Positions 4,366 through 6,993 of a DNA stretch of 6,993 bases are shown here, in pieces. The notes beneath the pieces are model-generated. The model was not told the origin of the DNA and searched no databases. It saw nothing but the letters and a program-made list of their open reading frames with translations. How positions within the stretch are numbered: position 1 is the stretch's first letter; every line of letters begins with the position of its first letter. The stretch comes from Clostridia bacterium (GTDB taxonomy: Bacteria; Bacillota; Clostridia; Christensenellales; UBA1242): assembly GCA_017539765.1 (NCBI GenBank), contig JAFYCH010000098.1, positions 1 through 6,993 on the forward strand, in the 5' to 3' direction. Made by a program: the position numbers and the translations under genes.

Positions 4366-5217
4366 ATGAACTTAATAAAACTTATTGACAAATTTAACAA
4401 ATCCGCCAAAGGTAAAATTGTTGGTTCAATTCTTGCTTTTTCTATGAGTTTGGTTATGGTGGTTTCTGTTTGTCTTGCATATGCATGGTTTGCACAAAAT
4501 GACAGAGTTGGTTCAAATGGTATTCAAATTACAACCACATCAGAAGAAATAAATGCAACATATTCTGCATACTATATCAGAAACCTTGATACAAAGGCGG
4601 TTGAAAAGGGCAGTCAATATACAAACAATGGCATAGCAACATTGGATATCAAAATGATTTCTTATGACTTAACATTTACTTCAACAAATCAATATGCACC
4701 CGTTGTTTTAAGAATTGAAGTTTATGATATGCCAAGCAAATATGTCCCAACTGGCAATCAAACAAAAACCGTCAGTTTGGTGTTTGAAAGAAACTCAAGT
4801 GTAAGTTTCACTTCTGATGACGAACTTGATGCATATTTTTCAAGCATTGGCCAAATTGGTTGCTACACAAATTCAACACTTGCACTTAATGCAAGCAATC
4901 AGACATTATATGATGCAATCATTGATCAATATCGTGCAGATAACAACATTCACAAATTTACGACTTACAATCAAAGCACAGAACTATATACAAAAGTTAA
5001 TTCTTTAAATGTCAGCATGTCATACACAGCAGCAAACCTTAAGACTAATTCAAATAACAAAAGTTGTTTGGTTATGTATGTTTGCTTTGACTATAATGCG
5101 ACACTTGCACAGGCTTATGCGGAACAAGAAACTGGTGGCATCGGTAATGCAAACAGTTTGGAACAAAAGTATGATATGATAAACGACATTAGTTTTATTA
5201 CGGTTGATTTTAATTAA
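4366..5217 (+). CDS. Secreted fibre-associated protein with AWF signal peptide
   Basis: First gene behind the second riboswitch, 283 aa. I chose ATG 4366 because AAGGGGG (4351-4357) is 8 nt upstream; the in-frame ATG at 4360 would leave only 2 nt. A basic N-terminus with a hydrophobic helix (about 19-38) ends in LAYAWF (37-42), so cleavage is expected after Ala40, the same class as the two fibre paralogs. The mature part is beta-rich with many Asn, Thr, Ser and Tyr. Visible segments are YDLTFTSTNQYAPVVLRIEVYD (two parts, 90-111), a helical stretch LYDAIIDQYR (161-170), SCLVMYVCFDYN (213-224) and the ending ISFITVDFN. Cysteines occur at 146, 214 and 220. No cell-wall anchor is seen. It is 52 bp ahead of the next gene with no terminator between them. 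I do not recognise a named family; an accessory subunit or adhesin is inferred. Confidence 0.75.
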   Translation: MNLIKLIDKFNKSAKGKIVGSILAFSMSLVMVVSVCLAYAWFAQNDRVGSNGIQITTTSEEINATYSAYYIRNLDTKAVEKGSQYTNNGIATLDIKMISYDLTFTSTNQYAPVVLRIEVYDMPSKYVPTGNQTKTVSLVFERNSSVSFTSDDELDAYFSSIGQIGCYTNSTLALNASNQTLYDAIIDQYRADNNIHKFTTYNQSTELYTKVNSLNVSMSYTAANLKTNSNNKSCLVMYVCFDYNATLAQAYAEQETGGIGNANSLEQKYDMINDISFITVDFN

Positions 5218-5269
5218 GTTTTATTACGAATTTTTTAAACGTTTTTAAATTTTCATTAAGGAGAAAAAA

Positions 5270-6993
5270 ATGAAATATACAGCAAAAAGGAGTTTAAGAG
5301 TTGCAATTGCATTGCTTGTTTGTCTTGTGATGATGAGCAGTTTTTTTGCTCCTGTTTTTGCTTGGTATATAAACAAATTGTCAACAAAAGTAGAAATTGA
5401 ATCTGGTATTATTGGTTCTTACTTTGAGCAGGGCAACGGAACCGAAGATATGCCTTATGTCATTGCTCGTCCAATTCAGTTATATTATTTTGCTTGGCTT
5501 CAAAATCTTGGTTACTTTGATGGTAACAATCCATCAAGCACAACATCTGACAAAAAGTTCTATTTCACTTTAAGCACAGATATTGATATGAGCGAAAACC
5601 CTGAATATCAAGTGTTGCCACCAATTGGCACACCAGATCACCCATTTGTTGGCGTGTTTAATGGTCAATATCACTATCAAGAATATAAAGATGGTAATCC
5701 AGTTGCCGACAAACTTGACCCAAACAACACAATAGAGGGTACATATCACGTAATCAAGAATCTTAAAATTTCAAATGACGACCTTTCAAATATTCCTCAA
5801 AGCGGAACAGAAGGTCAACAATATATTGGACTGTTTGGAGTTATTGGCTCAATGTCAGATCCTACAGATACTGGAACAGTTAAAAACTTTGGTCTTTACA
5901 ATGCAATAATCGAAACCAAAGACCCAACTGACAACAGAACAATTATTGGTATTGTTGCAGGATATTGCAATGGTATTCTTGAAGGTATTGGTGTAAGCGA
6001 TTGCAGAGTAAAGGTTAAAAACGGTGTAAGCCCTGCAAGTTTGACAGCAAACAACACCAACCCAGACACAGGTGAAGTTACTTCAAAAACTGTCACACCA
6101 GAAACTTTAAGTTTTTCTCTTGTGGGTTTCAGTGATACCACATATCAAGCCTATAACATTTCACCAATTGCTGGTGGAGATGAGTTTGGTGGTAGTTTGG
6201 CTATGGACGGAATCTATAACAAAATTGTTGCTGCCAGAGATAACCAAAATGCAAATCGTTTAAGTTATAACATCAACAAGGTTGTAGAAATTGACCCAGA
6301 TGGTGTTGAAACAGTAACCTACAGCAATCCATTTGAATTGGATTACCACGTGGTTTTCAGCAATACTGACACCACATATCAAAACATTTACTATTTGTCA
6401 GAATATGAACAACTTGATGATGGCGATGTTACAGAATCATATTCTTTGGTAGAAAGATATAAAAGTTCAACAAAAATGGCCATTACCGATGGTGTTGGAA
6501 ATTATCTTGAAGGCTATTATAGTGGCGGAACTTATAGTTTAAGAAATACGACCAATTTCGACAATGCGACACAATGGACTATAACCGCAAATAATGACAA
6601 TTGGAGACTTTCTGCAACCATTAACAATTCGACCAGATATTTGTATTACAACAATGGTTTAATATTAAACAATACCTATCAAAACTGGACTATTACCGAA
6701 ACTGATGCTGATCATCAATTGTTTCTTATCAAAACATATTCTGGTTCAAACTACATAACATTCCAAAATGGCACTTGGACAACAACAAATTCAACAAGTT
6801 CTCCAGTTGGAATGGTTCGTTTTCCTGGTTCAGCAGTCACACAGTACACATACCTTAATGGTGGAAAAACACTTGAAAAGAAACAAGCAGTTACAACCAT
6901 TACAAGAACAAGATATGATGCGTATTACATTCAAGATGGCAGTGGTAACTATCTTGTTGCACAGGCACAAGCAGGTGACTCAATCACAAACAC
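5270..6993 (+). CDS. Large secreted surface protein, GLUG-like repeats (partial)
   Basis: Open to the right edge: 574 codons seen, no stop. AAGGAG (5258-5263) sits 6 nt before the ATG. The signal peptide ends in PVFAWY (28-33), a variant of the AWF junction, with cleavage expected after Ala31. Residues 97-250 look like a GLUG-type beta-helix adhesin: FYFTLSTDIDMS, PPIGTPDHPFVGVFNG, VIKNLKIS, YIGLFGVIG, VKNFGLYN, then IIGIVAGYCNGILEGIGVS. Residues 405-525 hold three units that start with (N/R)Y(L/I), two of them ending in WTI (436-438, 473-475), reminiscent of a beta-trefoil. ITDGVGNYL (405-413) returns as IQDGSGNYL (554-562), so this block starts again 149 residues later. Such proteins are usually large adhesins or matrix components; substrate and anchoring domain lie outside the window or are unknown. 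Confidence 0.8.
   Translation, partial: MKYTAKRSLRVAIALLVCLVMMSSFFAPVFAWYINKLSTKVEIESGIIGSYFEQGNGTEDMPYVIARPIQLYYFAWLQNLGYFDGNNPSSTTSDKKFYFTLSTDIDMSENPEYQVLPPIGTPDHPFVGVFNGQYHYQEYKDGNPVADKLDPNNTIEGTYHVIKNLKISNDDLSNIPQSGTEGQQYIGLFGVIGSMSDPTDTGTVKNFGLYNAIIETKDPTDNRTIIGIVAGYCNGILEGIGVSDCRVKVKNGVSPASLTANNTNPDTGEVTSKTVTPETLSFSLVGFSDTTYQAYNISPIAGGDEFGGSLAMDGIYNKIVAARDNQNANRLSYNINKVVEIDPDGVETVTYSNPFELDYHVVFSNTDTTYQNIYYLSEYEQLDDGDVTESYSLVERYKSSTKMAITDGVGNYLEGYYSGGTYSLRNTTNFDNATQWTITANNDNWRLSATINNSTRYLYYNNGLILNNTYQNWTITETDADHQLFLIKTYSGSNYITFQNGTWTTTNSTSSPVGMVRFPGSAVTQYTYLNGGKTLEKKQAVTTITRTRYDAYYIQDGSGNYLVAQAQAGDSITN

Noticed and set aside
4360..5217. Start of the second-operon gene at ATG 4360
   Set aside because: Only 2 nt separate it from AAGGGGG. 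ATG 4366 has the usual 8-nt spacing.

Overview
This is a low-GC, very A/T-rich bacterial window. Purine-rich Shine-Dalgarno sites, sigma-A-type promoters, U-tract terminators and two class I cyclic-di-GMP riboswitches point to a Bacillota lineage (Clostridia or a related anaerobic group). The sequence alone does not allow a species call.

Layout: positions 1-264 hold no convincing gene. They contain ten A/T-tracts in helical phase (4-103), a terminator (about 94-135) that serves the leftward gene, and a possible degenerate dispersed repeat (191-258). A type I signal peptidase runs leftward (1107-265). A divergent promoter (1352-1381) starts a leader of about 200 nt with a c-di-GMP-I aptamer (about 1454-1530) that overlaps an intrinsic terminator (1525-1565). 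Three co-directional genes follow: a membrane-anchored minor subunit (1586-2314) and two paralogous TasA/camelysin-like secreted fibre-subunit candidates (2362-3099, 3156-3926). A strong terminator and two further inverted repeats separate them from a second unit. That unit repeats the same design: promoter with an identical 14-bp box, a second c-di-GMP-I riboswitch with an overlapping terminator, then a secreted protein (4366-5217) and a large surface protein with GLUG-like and repeated beta-rich segments (5270 to beyond the right edge).

How it fits together (inference): four of the five rightward genes start with a signal peptide ending in the same junction, aromatic-Ala followed by Trp-Phe or Trp-Tyr. 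This is the signal class found on TasA/CalY-type biofilm fibre proteins, which in Bacillus are processed by SipW. Here the neighbouring peptidase is instead a Ser/Lys (prokaryotic-type) enzyme with an unusual insertion, and may be the dedicated processing enzyme. In both leaders the terminator uses the 3' strand of the aptamer, so the simplest reading is that c-di-GMP switches both units ON. The window therefore looks like a c-di-GMP-controlled extracellular fibre/adhesin locus: the two paralogs as fibre subunits, the 1586 product as membrane base or assembly factor, and the downstream pair as accessory or tip adhesins.
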